A stretch of DNA of 64,000 nt from Eulemur rufifrons (Eukaryota > Chordata > Mammalia > Primates > Lemuridae): positions 43,038,001 to 43,102,000 of the forward strand of contig NC_090990.1 of the NCBI RefSeq assembly GCF_041146395.1, in the 5' to 3' direction. Made by a program: the position numbers and the translations under genes. The notes under the pieces are model-generated. The model made no database searches and was not told the DNA's origin. It saw nothing but the letters and a program-made list of their open reading frames with translations. How positions within the stretch are numbered: the first letter of the stretch is position 1; every line of letters begins with the position of its first letter. Positions 32,771 to 43,139 of the stretch are shown here, piece after piece.

Positions 32771-33354
32771 CCCCACCCTTCCCAAATGACTGGGAAACAC
32801 AGCTTCTCCAACCCCTGTAATGACTGATGTTTATCAAAAGCCGAGGCAACGAGCAGCTCTGTAACTGGCAGAATCTAAACCGTCAGTTGTCCATTTGTCA
32901 CAGCTACGATGGTAGTAGCAGGTTATGCATTAGAGTGGAATTTCTCCCTTTCTCACTACAGGTTTGAATAAAACTTTCATGACCATTTGAAAAGCATAGA
33001 TGACCAAAAGGGACAGATTCCTTAGGCAGCTCTCCTGGGTTATCAAGCTTACTTGTAGCTGTCATAGAACTTTGAGGGATGTATCTCTTTTGGAAAGTTG
33101 CGGGGGGGAGGGGGGGAGGATTATGAGTAGCATATTGACTAAGAGAATATTTAAGCAAGACTTTCCTCACTTGATATAATATGGAATGTACCCCACAGTT
33201 AGATGCAGAGGACTATAATGAGGTCAAGGCTACTTTGCATCAAGAGCCAAGCAAAAGGCCAGCAGTCTTTCTATAATAAAACAAAAAAATAAAAATCATA
33301 TGTCACCCACTTCCCCTGTTTTAGAGAGTGGATTCGCATTTAGGAAAGGGCAAT

Positions 33355-33530
33355 AGAAAAAGTACTAACCGAGCCTCTGCAAGATGCATGGTACTTTGAT
33401 AGGGACTTAATGAATTAACTATGATCTTACTAAATTTTCACAGTTTCTGTGAGGTGGAGGTTGTCCTCGAATCCACTTGAGAGATGAAGAAGCAGAGGTT
33501 CAGCAAGGGCTATAGCTTGTCCCCATCGCC
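33355..33530 (-). mobile_element. MIR SINE fragment
   Basis: Gagcctctgcaagatgcatggtac, aaattttcacagtttctgtgaggtgg, ccacttgagagatgaagaagcagaggttcagc, gggctatagcttgtcccc: antisense MIR with moderate decay. Confidence 0.6.
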
Positions 33531-33754
33531 AGCCCACTGGGCCCCAGGCTGCCTTCAGGTAGCTGAACTGGAAAGTGGAAGGACCAACAGCGAGTGGAGT
33601 GTGTGTCTGACCATTTTTGTGGTTGGCGCATGTAGTCTACCCCAAACTGGACATGAGCTACTTTAGCTAATTAAAGGATAACGCCTGTGAATTCAACCTA
33701 GATTTTTTTTTTTTTGCCAGAAAATATTTCATAGTTTTGGAAAGGAAGTGTCAT

Positions 33755-33770
33755 GTTGTCCATGGTAATC
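33755..33770 (+). promoter_or_regulatory. Degenerate X-box-like site
   Basis: Gttgtccatggtaatc matches the RFX X-box pattern of two gttgyc/grtaac half-sites, with a one-base spacer change and one mismatch in the second half. Such degenerate sites are common by chance, and function is unknown. Confidence 0.2.
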
Positions 33771-34273
33771 AGCAATGGAAGACTATGTTTAGTTGAGATC
33801 CCAAGTAGGAAGTGTCTCTTTTTGCCAAGGGGAGTGTTGATGGGGCAGGGAGGATAGCAGTGAGGACCACAGAGAAGAGGGTCTGTCTGACAGGACAGAG
33901 TCCCCTGTCATGGCCACACTGGTTAGGAGTGTCGCTGGTTCTCCTGAGAGGAGGGTCCGCAGAGTGACCCAAGAGGTCCAGATGTATCTTTTATAAGCAG
34001 GGTGCCAATGCAATTTATCATTTGAACCAGGCCTCTTAATAGTAAAAGGAGTCACTACTGATAAGTTACTCCTAGACAATAGGCATAAACTGGGACTCTC
34101 CCAGGCAAATGAAGACATATGATCCCCCTACTCGTGAGGTACTTACATGCAAGTAGAGGTAAAAAATTTAATATTGTCCTAGAAACAGGATGAAAATTCA
34201 GTCATTTTCAAAAGATTATTTGATCATTCAAGTAAAGTTCTGATTTAAGAAGGTTGATCATATTACTCTAGAT

Positions 34274-34493
34274 CAGCACCATCCAATAGAAATACAATGT
34301 GAGCCACATGTGTAAGTTTGTATTTTCTAGTAGCCACGTTAAAAAAGCAAAAAAGAAAAAAGGGAAAATAATTTTAATAGTATATTTTATTTATCCCAAT
34401 TTATCTAAATCATCATGATTTCAACTTGTAATCAATACAAAAAACTATTAATGGAAAACTTTACATTCTTTTTTTTCAAACCAGATCTTGAAG
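34274..34493 (+). mobile_element. hAT-type non-autonomous DNA transposon, 3' truncated
   Basis: Cagcaccatccaatagaaatacaatgtg is the 5' inverted end. It continues with tttctagtagccacgttaaaaaagc, aataattttaatagtatattttattta, caacttgtaatcaataca and tttacattctttttt. It stops before the expected tagtggct-rich 3' half, so only about two thirds of the element remains. Confidence 0.8.
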
Positions 34494-34874
34494 AATAGGT
34501 AGGCTTTGGATGTGTTGAGGTAGAGAGCTCCCAAGAGAAGAGAAAGAACTCTTAGACTTCCTACACAGAATGAAGAAAATAATGTTAAAAATATATTAAA
34601 AAATTTAAAAAAAGGAATAAGAACCCCAGTGTTGTAATCAATTGAAGGAGATTCTAAACCTGAGTTGGAAGAAAAGGTAGTGCGTGGGAAAGTGGGACTG
34701 AGAGAAGGGGAGGGGAGAAGATGGCACATAGATCCCATGAAGGAAATGTGAGATTCTTCATCAGAAAGTGGGTAGGGGCCTTCTGGCCAAGAAGGAGAAG
34801 GCTATGCATCTGTGGAAGACAGGAGAACAAATTTTATACTTCAAGAAAAGAAATAGAGAATTAAACAGGATCTG

Positions 34875-34965
34875 GGTGAAACCATGAGCCCCCTGAGGTC
34901 TGAGGACATAATTCATTTTTGTATCTCCATCACCCACCGGAGTGCCTGGTGCATAGTACTAACTT
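34875..34965 (+). mobile_element. L2 LINE 3' fragment
   Basis: Gccccctgaggtctgaggacataattcatttttgtatctcc, then ggagtgcctggtgcatagtac: a sense L2 3' end lacking the aataaa tail. Confidence 0.5.
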
Positions 34966-35059
34966 CATCATCATTGTCGGGTAGATGAGTCACCAGGGAT
35001 TGATGTGTAGAAGGAAACTGGCCTTGGGATAAAGGGGGGTAGCTGCCATTTGGGGGCTC

Positions 35060-35278
35060 CATGCTCTAGGCACCACATAAGGCTTATGTCATCTAATACA
35101 TCTAATGACACTGAGGTAGAGAATGCTGACTCCACTTCACGGAGGAGGAAGCAGAGGCTTGAAGAAGTCAAGTGACTTGCCTAAGGCCTTAGCTAGCTCC
35201 CAGCAAAGTTGGGGTTTGAACTTATACCTGTCTGATTATGAAGCCCATGTTCTTTCTGCTACACCATGCTGTCTAGCC
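35060..35278 (-). mobile_element. MIR SINE
   Basis: Antisense MIR: atgctctaggcaccacataagg, ccacttcacggaggaggaagcagaggcttg, aagtgacttgcctaaggcc, ggggtttgaacttatacctgtctgattatg, cccatgttctttctgctacaccatgctg. Confidence 0.8.
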
Positions 35279-35334
35279 AGTTGGTGACTGTCTGTTGAGA
35301 AGGATGATAATAGTAATAATAATGCAGATGATGA

Positions 35335-35580
35335 TGATAGCAAATATACATATACTACTTGCTAAGTTGCCAGCACAGTTCTAAGCATTTATTCTACATC
35401 AACTCATTTAATCCACACAATAATCCCACGTGGCAGGTGCTATTATGATCTTCATGCTATAGAGAAAACTGAAGGCAGAAAGCTTAAGCCACTTGTCAAA
35501 GATCACACAGCCAGCAGTGGCCAAGCTGGGCTTTGAAGCTTGGTAGTTTGGTTCTGGAGTCTGCAGCATTAGCCCACCCT
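35335..35580 (-). mobile_element. MIR SINE, near full length
   Basis: A second antisense MIR about 55 bases after the first: atactacttgctaagttgcc, ttctaagcatttattctacatcaactcatttaatcc, acaataatcccacgtggcaggtgctattatg, cacttgtcaaagatcacacagccagcagtgg, gggctttgaagcttgg. Confidence 0.87.
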
Positions 35581-36284
35581 CAGGTGCCTACCAGGACAGG
35601 TATTCAATTTCATGCTATGTAAATGTAAAACCTAGTGGTCAAAATGTAAGATAAGGGACAGAAATTTGCCTAGAACACTGAAGCACTATGTTTTTGTTCC
35701 AGGGTCAGGTGACTATGAGTGATTGCTTTTTAAATGTGACTAATTGTTGTTCCAGGGTATGGTTTAGAGAGAGAGAGAGAATCCAAGACATGTTAGCTCA
35801 GAATGGGTTTAGAGGAGAGCCTGAGAGTTTCATTACTGACTGGGTGTAACACAACACAGCCGTTGTCAGCACAGGATTTATATTTGACCTCACCAATAAC
35901 ATGTACAGAGACTGATATATGTCAGATATTCAGTAGCAATTTTGCCTAAAGCCAACAGTGGGATATGCCTCTTAACCAACACCACATTGTAACCTCTCAG
36001 AGAAAACAAATATTTATTCCCTGTGTCAGTCATTCATTGCCTGCAGCTAATATTTATGGCATGCATCCACAGTGCCAGCCAGCAGAGACTCTGCTTTGTC
36101 GGGCTTTAGAGATTGCAGCAGCAGCTGGACAGAGGAGCACGAAAGTTTCTGGGACAGATTCATAGCCTCACAGCTGGGAGAAGCTGACAGGTGACCTGCC
36201 TGGAGAAGAACGTGAATGACCCCAGACTGTGGTCATGAGCAGCCTTGGGGGCTGTCTTCCATGGAGGAGTTGAATACCAACCAT
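35581..36284. other. No gene or repeat recognised
   Basis: Single-copy sequence with a short (GA)n run at 35767-35781. No splice-bounded ORF was seen. Confidence 0.4.
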
Positions 36285-36445
36285 ATGAACCGGGAAAAGG
36301 CCTGGACTGGGTTTTAGTGCTCACGTAGTCATTGAATGCCGTGATCTCAGGCAAATCACTTCGTGTCCTGGGTCTCAGCTTTCCCAGAAGTAACACGAAG
36401 GGGTTGGCCCAATTTCATTCCAGACTCTTCTAATTCTATGCTTAG
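36285..36445 (+). mobile_element. MIR-type SINE (possibly MIR3)
   Basis: Aggcctggactgggttttagtgc, ccgtgatctcaggcaaatcacttcg, cctgggtctcagctttccc and ggggttggcccaatttcattccagactcttctaattctatg. The last block is the form typical of MIR3-like copies. Confidence 0.6.
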
Positions 36446-37504
36446 ATAGTCACACTCATTCTCACTCTGAAACAAAGCTCTGGCTCCCGGGAAACCCAGG
36501 CTGAGCCAGAGTTTAGGGCTCCCGGCTTGCTCAGGAGGGACACTCTGACATCTCTACCACCTTTGAAGATGGTCATTCAGCCTGAGACAGCAGATTTTGG
36601 ATATTCAACAGGAACTTATTTTGTAAATCCTCATATTCAAGAATATGATCTTTCAGGAAAGTTTGTATCTCATAGAGAGAACGAATACATGAGGTCATCA
36701 GAGGAGGCAGAACTGCAAAGGAAGGGAGACGGGGTGATAGTGAGAATTGCAGGCAGACTGTCAAAGTATTTGAATGCCTCACTGAGTGCAGACCTCTTGG
36801 CTTTATTCTGTAAAGGATGAAATATCATCACACGTGTTTAAGCTGGGGAGAAGGGTGACTTAAGTGGGTTTTAGAATAACAGATCTGGCTGGTAACAGGG
36901 CAGAAGTTAGATTGGAAGGCAGAGAGATGCTTTACTCTTCACTCATTCATTCTACAAACAATTATTGAGGTCCTCAATGAATATTTGTTCACTCTAGAAG
37001 GGACTGTATGGTCCCAAGCAAAACAAATTTTTCTTGTTAGGCATTGTTCTCCTACAACCTGCTGTCTATTAAAAGCATAATTGCCGTCTGTTGAGTTAAA
37101 GTGTAAATGTTGTTCAGGTCAGGTCCCACAAGTAGATGAGTTCATGAGGAAAGGGTAAAGAAGCACCATCTTGGGAAACTTGGTACCATTTCTGATTTCC
37201 TGGGTCTGATTCCCTCTTGGAATAATTTTGCACGCCCAGCTGCATCAGCATGTTGAGTTATACAAGGTAGCAAGCTGTCGCACTGTAACAGGCATGCCGT
37301 ATCATTTCATCGATGCATGAAATTAAAAAGAAGTGGTTTGCTAGAGATACAGCAGATAAACCAAACTTGCTTCTCAGTCCATCTACTTTTATTCACATGT
37401 AAAAACCCTCAGATGAAGAAAACGAAGAACGAGTCAGTCTGATTAACTATCCATAGATTGGTGCCAATAAACAGCTTCATTCGGTCCACTGTCAAGGAAG
37501 TAGA
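36446..37504. other. No gene recognised
   Basis: Single-copy DNA with a 97-codon + strand ORF at 36527-36820 that has no recognisable domain; a 69-codon ORF overlaps it on the other strand. Attcattctacaaacaattattgaggtcctc (36947-36976) hints at an antisense L2 tail. Confidence 0.4.
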
Positions 37505-37830
37505 GTGTTTGATATTTATTGAGTTCCTACTGTGTGCTTGGCATGCCAGGAGGTGCAATGTAGATATTGATTGTTTTCCCCAGTGGTTCACACTTACTGG
37601 TGGGCAGAGCAAGAGTATCCTTGCAACGTAGAATGAGCAATTCTGGGGAAGAAGAATAAACAGAAACTACAGAATATCGGAGGAGGGAGGAGCACCTTGT
37701 TCGAGCTGAGAACGTCAGGGAAAATTTCTTGATGGAGGTAATACCTGACCTAATCTTGCAGGAAAACTTGGAATAGCCAAGAGGGGGAAAGGGAGAAAGC
37801 AGCAGCAGGTCCACAGAGATAGCAGGGAGG
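37505..37830 (-). mobile_element. L2 LINE 3' part, antisense
   Basis: Gtgtttgatatttattgagttcctactgtgtgcttggc, gggcagagcaagagtatcc, cagggaaaatttcttgatggaggtaatacctgacc and gaatagccaagag are antisense L2 blocks in order, diverged. Confidence 0.65.
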
Positions 37831-38359
37831 GGCGGCAAGTTGCCCCACTCTGTGCACCACGGAGGGAACATCTGCCGCAGACGATGCTGCCCAGGGCTCC
37901 TACATGGATGGCAAATTCCTGCCAGAAGGTGAAGAGATACAGCAAGCAGGCGTCAGAGCAGATGTAGCAAGTGCACAGGGTTAATCAAGCATTCTGCAGC
38001 CAGCAAGAGAAATAAATGCCCCCGGAGCAATGCTGGCAGCAGCTGGCAGGAGATGGCACTGACTCAAGCTTTGTCCTCCTGGAATAGGAGGTGCTCTGCC
38101 ACTCTGAGGACTGGAGGCATTTGCTGAGTGCTCCTCTCATATCCCTCCTCATTCACCAAGAGGGCAAGAGACATGGGGAAAGGAAAAAAAATTAGTAATA
38201 GTGTCACTGACCTACAATAAAAAAAGTAATCAATAATCATTCTACAAAGGAAAAAGAGATGGAGAAGATGGTTATTTGGTAATTTGATGGTTTCTGTTTG
38301 CCTCTCTGGCTTTGATTTTACGGTTGGGAAGGATGTAAGTGTTATTACATGGCAATGAG

Positions 38360-38373
38360 GTTGCTATGGTAAC
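38360..38373 (+). promoter_or_regulatory. RFX X-box (perfect imperfect-palindrome form)
   Basis: Gttgctatggtaac fits the RFX-family X-box exactly (two gttgcy/rgyaac half-sites with no spacer). It lies in repeat-free sequence 157 bases upstream of the acceptor of a candidate exon. RFX factors act at promoters and enhancers, especially of ciliary genes; binding here is inference only. A single 14-base match can occur by chance. Confidence 0.4.
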
Positions 38374-38468
38374 TCCTTATTGTTTAATATAAGACGAGCT
38401 AAATCTTAGATAAGTTACTGGGAGAAAAATTAATGCTGCCAAAGGCCAGATCCAGCTTTTGATTCTCA

Positions 38469-38484
38469 TTTTTTTTTTTTTTTT
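38469..38484. repeat. Poly(T) tract
   Basis: Sixteen T residues, about 45 bases before a splice-acceptor-like site. It may contribute to the upstream polypyrimidine region. Confidence 0.9.
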
Positions 38485-38530
38485 AACATTTATGCTTGTT
38501 TTCTCTTCATAACCTGCTCTTTTCCTACAG

Positions 38531-38640
38531 GACATCAGACACGTCTCAGAAAGAAGGCTGATTCCAGCCATCGTTGGAGGGATCTGCTCCTGTGGAAAAT
38601 CAACTCAGGCCCAGTGGTCAGGAAGAAGTCAATAAAACAG
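38531..38640 (+). other. Candidate exon (110 bases), unconfirmed
   Basis: The acceptor is strong: ctcttttcctacag (38517-38530) behind a long T-rich tract and a cataacc branch-like site. The donor cag-gtgggt (GT at 38641) is good. One frame is open throughout: two leading bases, then 36 codons rich in Arg/Lys and ending Ser-Ile-Lys-Gln. The other two frames contain stops. An AATAAA lies at 38631-38636, just before the donor. The protein is not recognised. It may be an exon of a long non-coding RNA, a lineage-specific coding exon, or chance. Confidence 0.33.
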
Positions 38641-38674
38641 GTGGGTGTCTGTGCCCAGGAGAACTCAGCCAGTG

Positions 38675-38835
38675 GCTCAACTCTCACTCTGCAGTCAACA
38701 TACCTGCGCTTGAATTCCAGCTTTGCTACTTAGCCATTCTGTGATCTTGGGCCATTAAACTTTCTGGGCCTATATCTTAATATTTAAGATGGGAATGAGA
38801 ATAACATTCATCTCATTGAGTTTTGTCATATCACT
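38675..38835 (+). mobile_element. MIR SINE
   Basis: Sense MIR: cagtcaacatacctgcgcttgaattccagctttgctac, tctgtgatcttgggccattaaactttctgggcc, ttaagatgggaatgagaataac, ctcattgagttttg. It begins about 35 bases after the candidate exon. Confidence 0.8.
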
Positions 38836-39789
38836 ATATAGTTTTTCTTCTGATGCATTTCTATCTTACCTCCCACTCTGCCCCCTGCCGCAGCAATCTT
38901 AGGGACTGAGAGCAGGCCTTCACTTTGTCTTCTTTGTGTTCTGCCTCTCCCCTGTTCCAGTGATAGTACATATTATATGCTCAACAAAAGCCTGTTCATT
39001 GAAGTATTGGAAATCAAGTCAAAGAGAAAAAGAAAGACAAGAACAATGGATGCAGCAGTGTATGTGTGCAGGGATTGACTTGGCTGATGCACCAAGTCTT
39101 AGATTTCAATTGACAGCAAGAATAGACAAAGAGAAAAACATATTATACTTTTGACATAAGTGACAATCAGGGAAAAAAGAGGAGGGCTGAGAAAATAGTG
39201 GTTAAAATCTGAGCAGGTAAAATCTGAGGAAAACTAATTAACTTTGCAATTATGTCAGAAGTTGTAAATTATGTTTTTGCCGTGTTAGAAAAAAGGCTGG
39301 GAGGAAAAGATGACAAACCAGAGGTTTCAGTATCACCAAAGAACATACAACTTTCATTTAATAGGCAGCTCTGGTGAAAATATTATAAAAAGCATTTTGG
39401 TTTCCTGAAATTTCCTTTTCATAAATGGCTTCTCAATTCAAACATTTTATTGCAGTTAATGTATCACCTTAAATGTACATATTAAGGAAGCCTCGTGGAG
39501 AACTCTTTTGGATAATTTAATAAATGTTTAATTTTTTCCAAACCCCTCCCCTCAAGTGCTAACCTGTTTGGGTTATAGTCTTAAATGACAGATGAGAGTC
39601 ACTTACGATGTCTGTGTTGAGGCTTGCTTTTCTCTTGCCAAAGTACATTATGAAAAACTTAAAGGTGAATTATGAAACACTGTTTGATTATGGACTAGCA
39701 ATTTTATTAAAAATTTAAGAAGCTCACCTAAGAAAAATGAAGTATAAAGGCAATAAAACAATTGTAGGGATAGGTGGTTGAAAGTATCT
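38836..39789. other. No gene or repeat recognised
   Basis: AT-rich single-copy DNA. The 72-codon ORF at 38936-39154 has no recognisable domain. Aaatttaagaagctcacc-type runs near 39710 are low complexity. Confidence 0.4.
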
Positions 39790-39995
39790 TGTGGCTTTGG
39801 AGCCTTACAGAACTAAGCTTTGATTCTGTTTCTCTCCCTCATTTACTTTCTTTCAGTTCACAGAGCCTCAGTTTTCTCATCTGCATAAGATGAGAAGAAT
39901 AATGCCTACCTTGTATGACTGCTACTATGCTCTAGAGAGTTAATGCATGTAATGCTTGGCAGATAGTAGGCATTCAATAAATGGTTTTCTTATGA
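39790..39995 (+). mobile_element. MIR SINE
   Basis: Sense MIR: tggagccttacagaactaagc, cacagagcctcagttttctcatctgcataagatgag, taatgcctaccttg, tgcttggcagatagtaggcattcaataaatgg. The middle has small deletions. Confidence 0.8.
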
Positions 39996-40019
39996 TTCAA
40001 AAGACTTCCAGATGATGGG

Positions 40020-40155
40020 ATTCATTTCTTCATCTAACAAATACTTACTAAGAGCTTCTTTCTGGGTAACAGGCATGGTGCTAGATGTCAGGGACCCAAT
40101 ATGCAAAGACAATCTTTAGGTATGGGGAACTCATAGTCTAGTGGGGCACAACTCT
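40020..40155 (-). mobile_element. L2 LINE 3' end, antisense
   Basis: Attcatttcttcatctaacaaatacttac, gcatggtgctagatgtcagggaccc, gaactcatagtctagtgggg: a well-ordered antisense L2 terminus. Confidence 0.75.
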
Positions 40156-40258
40156 CTTTCTCTGCCACCTCTTTGCTCAGCCTGCCCCCTTCCACCCAGA
40201 GATTCCCACCCCAGCTAAAGATTTATAAGTTCACAGAAGGGTTTCTTTAAATAGAACT

Positions 40259-40545
40259 GGCCAGGTGTGGTGGCTCATGCCTGTAATCCTTGCACTTTGG
40301 AAGGTGGAGGCAGGGGATTGCTTGAGGCCAGGAGTTCAAGACCCGCCTGGGTAACATATAAAGACCTCATCTCTACAAAAAATAGAAAACTTAGCTGGGC
40401 ATGGTGGCATGCACCTGTAGTCCCAGTTACTTGGGAGGCTAAGGTAGGAGAATCACTTGAGCCCAGAAATTTGATGTTGCAGTGAGATATGATGACACAA
40501 CTGCATTATAGCCCAGGCAACAGAGTGAGACCCTATCTCAAAAAT
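40259..40545 (+). mobile_element. Alu SINE, full-length dimer (AluJ-like)
   Basis: Starts ggccaggtgtggtggctcatgcc. The left arm runs to ctacaaaaaatag, and the right arm from ttagctgggcatggtgg to gagaccctatctc. The 31-base right-arm insert is present (acttgagcccag to agtgagatatgatg), so it is a true dimer. Many substitutions and AluJ-type gcctgggtaacat and gatatgatgacacaac blocks suggest an old copy. A degraded aaagg/aaag tail follows to about 40583. A 72-codon ORF inside is meaningless. Confidence 0.96.
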
Positions 40546-40583
40546 ACAGAAAGGAAAGAAAGGAAGAAATGAAGAAAGAACAA
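40546..40583. repeat. (GAAA)-rich Alu tail
   Basis: Purine-rich aaaggaaagaaaggaag units that evolved from the Alu A-tail. Confidence 0.85.
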
Positions 40584-40639
40584 GAATTGTAGACCAAAAT
40601 TGCTTTATCTGATAATAATACAATCCCTGATGTGTATAA

Positions 40640-40965
40640 ATACACAATTTTCTTACATCCATTATTTCATGTGAGCATAACTGCAGTGCTGATAATAACA
40701 GGCAACGCTTAAGAAGCATGATCACATGTCGACATTCTTACTTTACAGGCTGGGAGGCTGAGATGCAGAAAGACTAATGCTTGCTTAGTTACGTCTGACT
40801 CCAAAGCCAAATGCTTCCTCATATCACTCTGCACTCTCTCCTGCTCTGCAGTGAGAAATGGCCAGACAAGGACTACTGTCTTCATTGTGAAGATGAGGAA
40901 ACTAAGACCAGGGATTATTCTGTGACTGACAGAGACAGCATTAGAACCCAGGTGCCTTGTCACTT
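40640..40965 (-). mobile_element. One or two decayed MIR fragments
   Basis: Tcttacatccattatttcatgtgagc and tactttacaggctgggaggctgagatgcagaaag suggest one antisense MIR. Ttgtgaagatgaggaaactaagaccagg with agcattagaacccaggtgcc suggests a second. Both are weak. Confidence 0.4.
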
Positions 40966-41054
40966 ACAGATTTATTCACTCAGCTTATATGCACTGAATA
41001 AAGAAAGACCATCAGACATCTGGAATCCCCACAACAATAATGATAAAGATAATG

Positions 41055-41285
41055 ATGACCACCATTCATCAGTGAATGTGTACTTACTCTCTTGCAAGCA
41101 CTGCCAAATGAGTGCTTGATCTCTTTCAATCTTTGCAACAATACCATGAAGTGGGCCTATACTTTCCCCATTTTTACATATGAGTAAAGAGCACAGATAG
41201 GTTATGAAACTTGTCCAAGGCAACACAGCAAGTGGTAGAGCTATGATTTAAGCCCAGGCAGTTTGATCTCCAAGTTGGCCTTCTT
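41055..41285 (-). mobile_element. MIR SINE
   Basis: Antisense MIR: gaatgtgtacttactctcttgcaagcactgcc, acaataccatgaagtgggcc, ccccatttttacatatgag, acttgtccaaggcaacacagcaagtggtagagc, gatttaagcccaggcagtttgatctcc. Confidence 0.85.
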
Positions 41286-41422
41286 ATCTACTCCTCTGAA
41301 CAACATCTCTCATTTGGCTATTGAGTAGTGTGTATAAATGTATATGAGCATGTATGTATCCTTACACACATGAAAAAATTAATATCTAGTCTCTGGTTCA
41401 GGAAAGAATTAACATACAGGTA

Positions 41423-41955
41423 TGAGGCTGCCAACTTTTGAAGGGCCTGCTTATGAGACTGGTCATTGGCTGATGTCTGGGACCTGGGCTCTTTAAATGG
41501 TCCCTAACTGCTAAGAATGATTCACTATACCTAGACTGTTTATGCAAACAATGCAGTTTATGCTGAATACCTCCTTTCTTTCTGGGAGTCTGGAATGTTA
41601 GTAGTTGCTAGGCAGAGAGTTTGTATGTGACCAGCCCCTAATAAAAACCTTGGGCACTAGCTCCCAAGTGGGCTTCCATGGGCCAGAAACATCATACAAA
41701 TGTTGCTGTATTTTTGCTGCTGGGGGTAGCACGCGCTCTGTGTCATCCTTCCTGGGAGAGAGAGAGATTAGGAAGCCTAAACATGGATTCCACCAGATTC
41801 CACTTAAATTTTTCCCTTATTGATCCAGGCTATATCTTTGCTATACCTCTGCAATAAATCCTAGCCATGAGTGTGACTATATGTTGAGATGCTGAATCCT
41901 GTGAGTCCTTCAAGTGAATCAGTGGGAATCCATGGGTCTTAGTCACCCCTAAAAC
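41423..41955 (+). mobile_element. Endogenous retrovirus LTR (probably class III, ERVL-type)
   Basis: About 530 bases with LTR structure. The unique 5' part (tgaggctgccaac) leads to ctaataaaaaccttgggcactagctc, a cap-like region, then gtagcacgcgctctgtgtc. A second polyadenylation signal context is cctctgcaataaatcctagccatgagtgtgac (AATAAA at 41853). The 3' part has atcctgtgagtccttcaagtgaatc. These blocks occur in several old solo LTRs; the exact family is not assigned. No gag, pol or env-like frame is attached, so it is an inactive solo LTR. Confidence 0.75.
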
Positions 41956-42029
41956 GTTGCCTCATTCACAAGCCACGAAAAAAGTCCTAAATATTAACTA
42001 AACCAAATAGTACATATGTCTTTCACTTT

Positions 42030-42410
42030 TCCAATCATTCATCCAATGAGTATTTACTCATCACAAACTTTCTATGTGCTTTGTGCTGGGGAAGCAAAGG
42101 TGAACACGTAGACATGACTCTTCCTTATATAAAACTTATATTCTAGTGGGGAAGAAATACATTTGTCACAAAATAGGATGGGCATATAATAATTAAATCA
42201 CATATACACGCACATGTATATGTAAAATCAACTGTGATCTGAAGCACAAAGAAATGTACAAGAAGCCAAGCAAGGCTATGGCAGGCTTGTCTAACTTAGA
42301 GGTATCACAGAGGGTTCCCTGAGAAATTACGTTTGAACTGATGTCTGAAGGACAAGTCAACTAGACAAAGGAAGGGTGGGAAACAGAAGAACAGGACTTT
42401 GGGAGGTCCT
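42030..42410 (-). mobile_element. L2 LINE 3' part, antisense
   Basis: Attcatccaatgagtatttactcatcac, gtgctttgtgctggggaagc, acttatattctagtggggaag, cagagggttccctgagaaattacg, tgaactgatgtctgaaggacaag. About 380 bases in order, with an AT/CA-rich insertion near 42190-42230. Confidence 0.85.
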
Positions 42411-43139
42411 TCTTCTCTCTCTCCCAAGCTTTAAGACCTGGGCAAATGAATGAAAAAAATCAAAGGGAAAAAAAATGACAATCACATCACAGGATAGCCA
42501 TTCTTGTCAGGATAGTTGTGAGAGCCATAAATGGAACTTTCTTGAGATATCTGGACAGAGAGATCTTCAGGAATGTCTGGAGGCCCTTTGTGGGGTAGAT
42601 GTTGGTCCAGCATTTTGAACGACCTGAGAGAATAGTCAAAAACTGTGCTTTACATTGCTGTGTGATTTTAAGTCAGATGCTTCCTTCTTGGCTTGCAGAC
42701 AGAGGATGGTCATGCCTGTGTCATCTCAGCCAGCCTTGATCTTCCACGGTGGAAATCCGGGCATATTGTCATTGAATAACTGCAGCTTGCCCGCAGAAAT
42801 GCAGATGTGCAATCAATGGAGAGGATTCAATTTATGGAGGGCAAAGGGGGAAAAGATAGAGCCAAAGTAGCTGCAGTCTTTCCATTTGTTCTCTCCTGAA
42901 TCCCTGGCTACTCAAAGGCCTGGAGTAGATTTGTCTATGTTTCCAAGAGAACTGTGCTTAGGGGTCTGGACATTTTTGTAGGGAAGGAAGTGTGCGGAGA
43001 TAGGGGCAAAACAGATGGGCTGAGGTCCATCCAAAACTGGCCTTAGGGAGCTATTGTGGGCTTGGGCGAGAGCGATAAAGTGCTTCTGAAGACTCTCTTC
43101 TCCTTTTCCTTCCCCGTCACAAATCCTAACATATATGAG
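42411..43139. other. No gene or repeat recognised
   Basis: Single-copy DNA, purine-rich around 42430-42480. A pyrimidine tract (43094-43116) near its end precedes the weak candidate exon below. Confidence 0.4.

Larger units (their letters stand above)
31531..33354. other. Repeat-poor stretch, no confirmed gene
   Basis: About 1.8 kb without a recognised transposon. It contains poly(A) tracts (listed separately), an X-box-like site at 32075 and a G-run cluster (33102-33120). The A-tracts could be the tails of old retroposed sequence, but nothing upstream of them was recognised. Confidence 0.35.
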
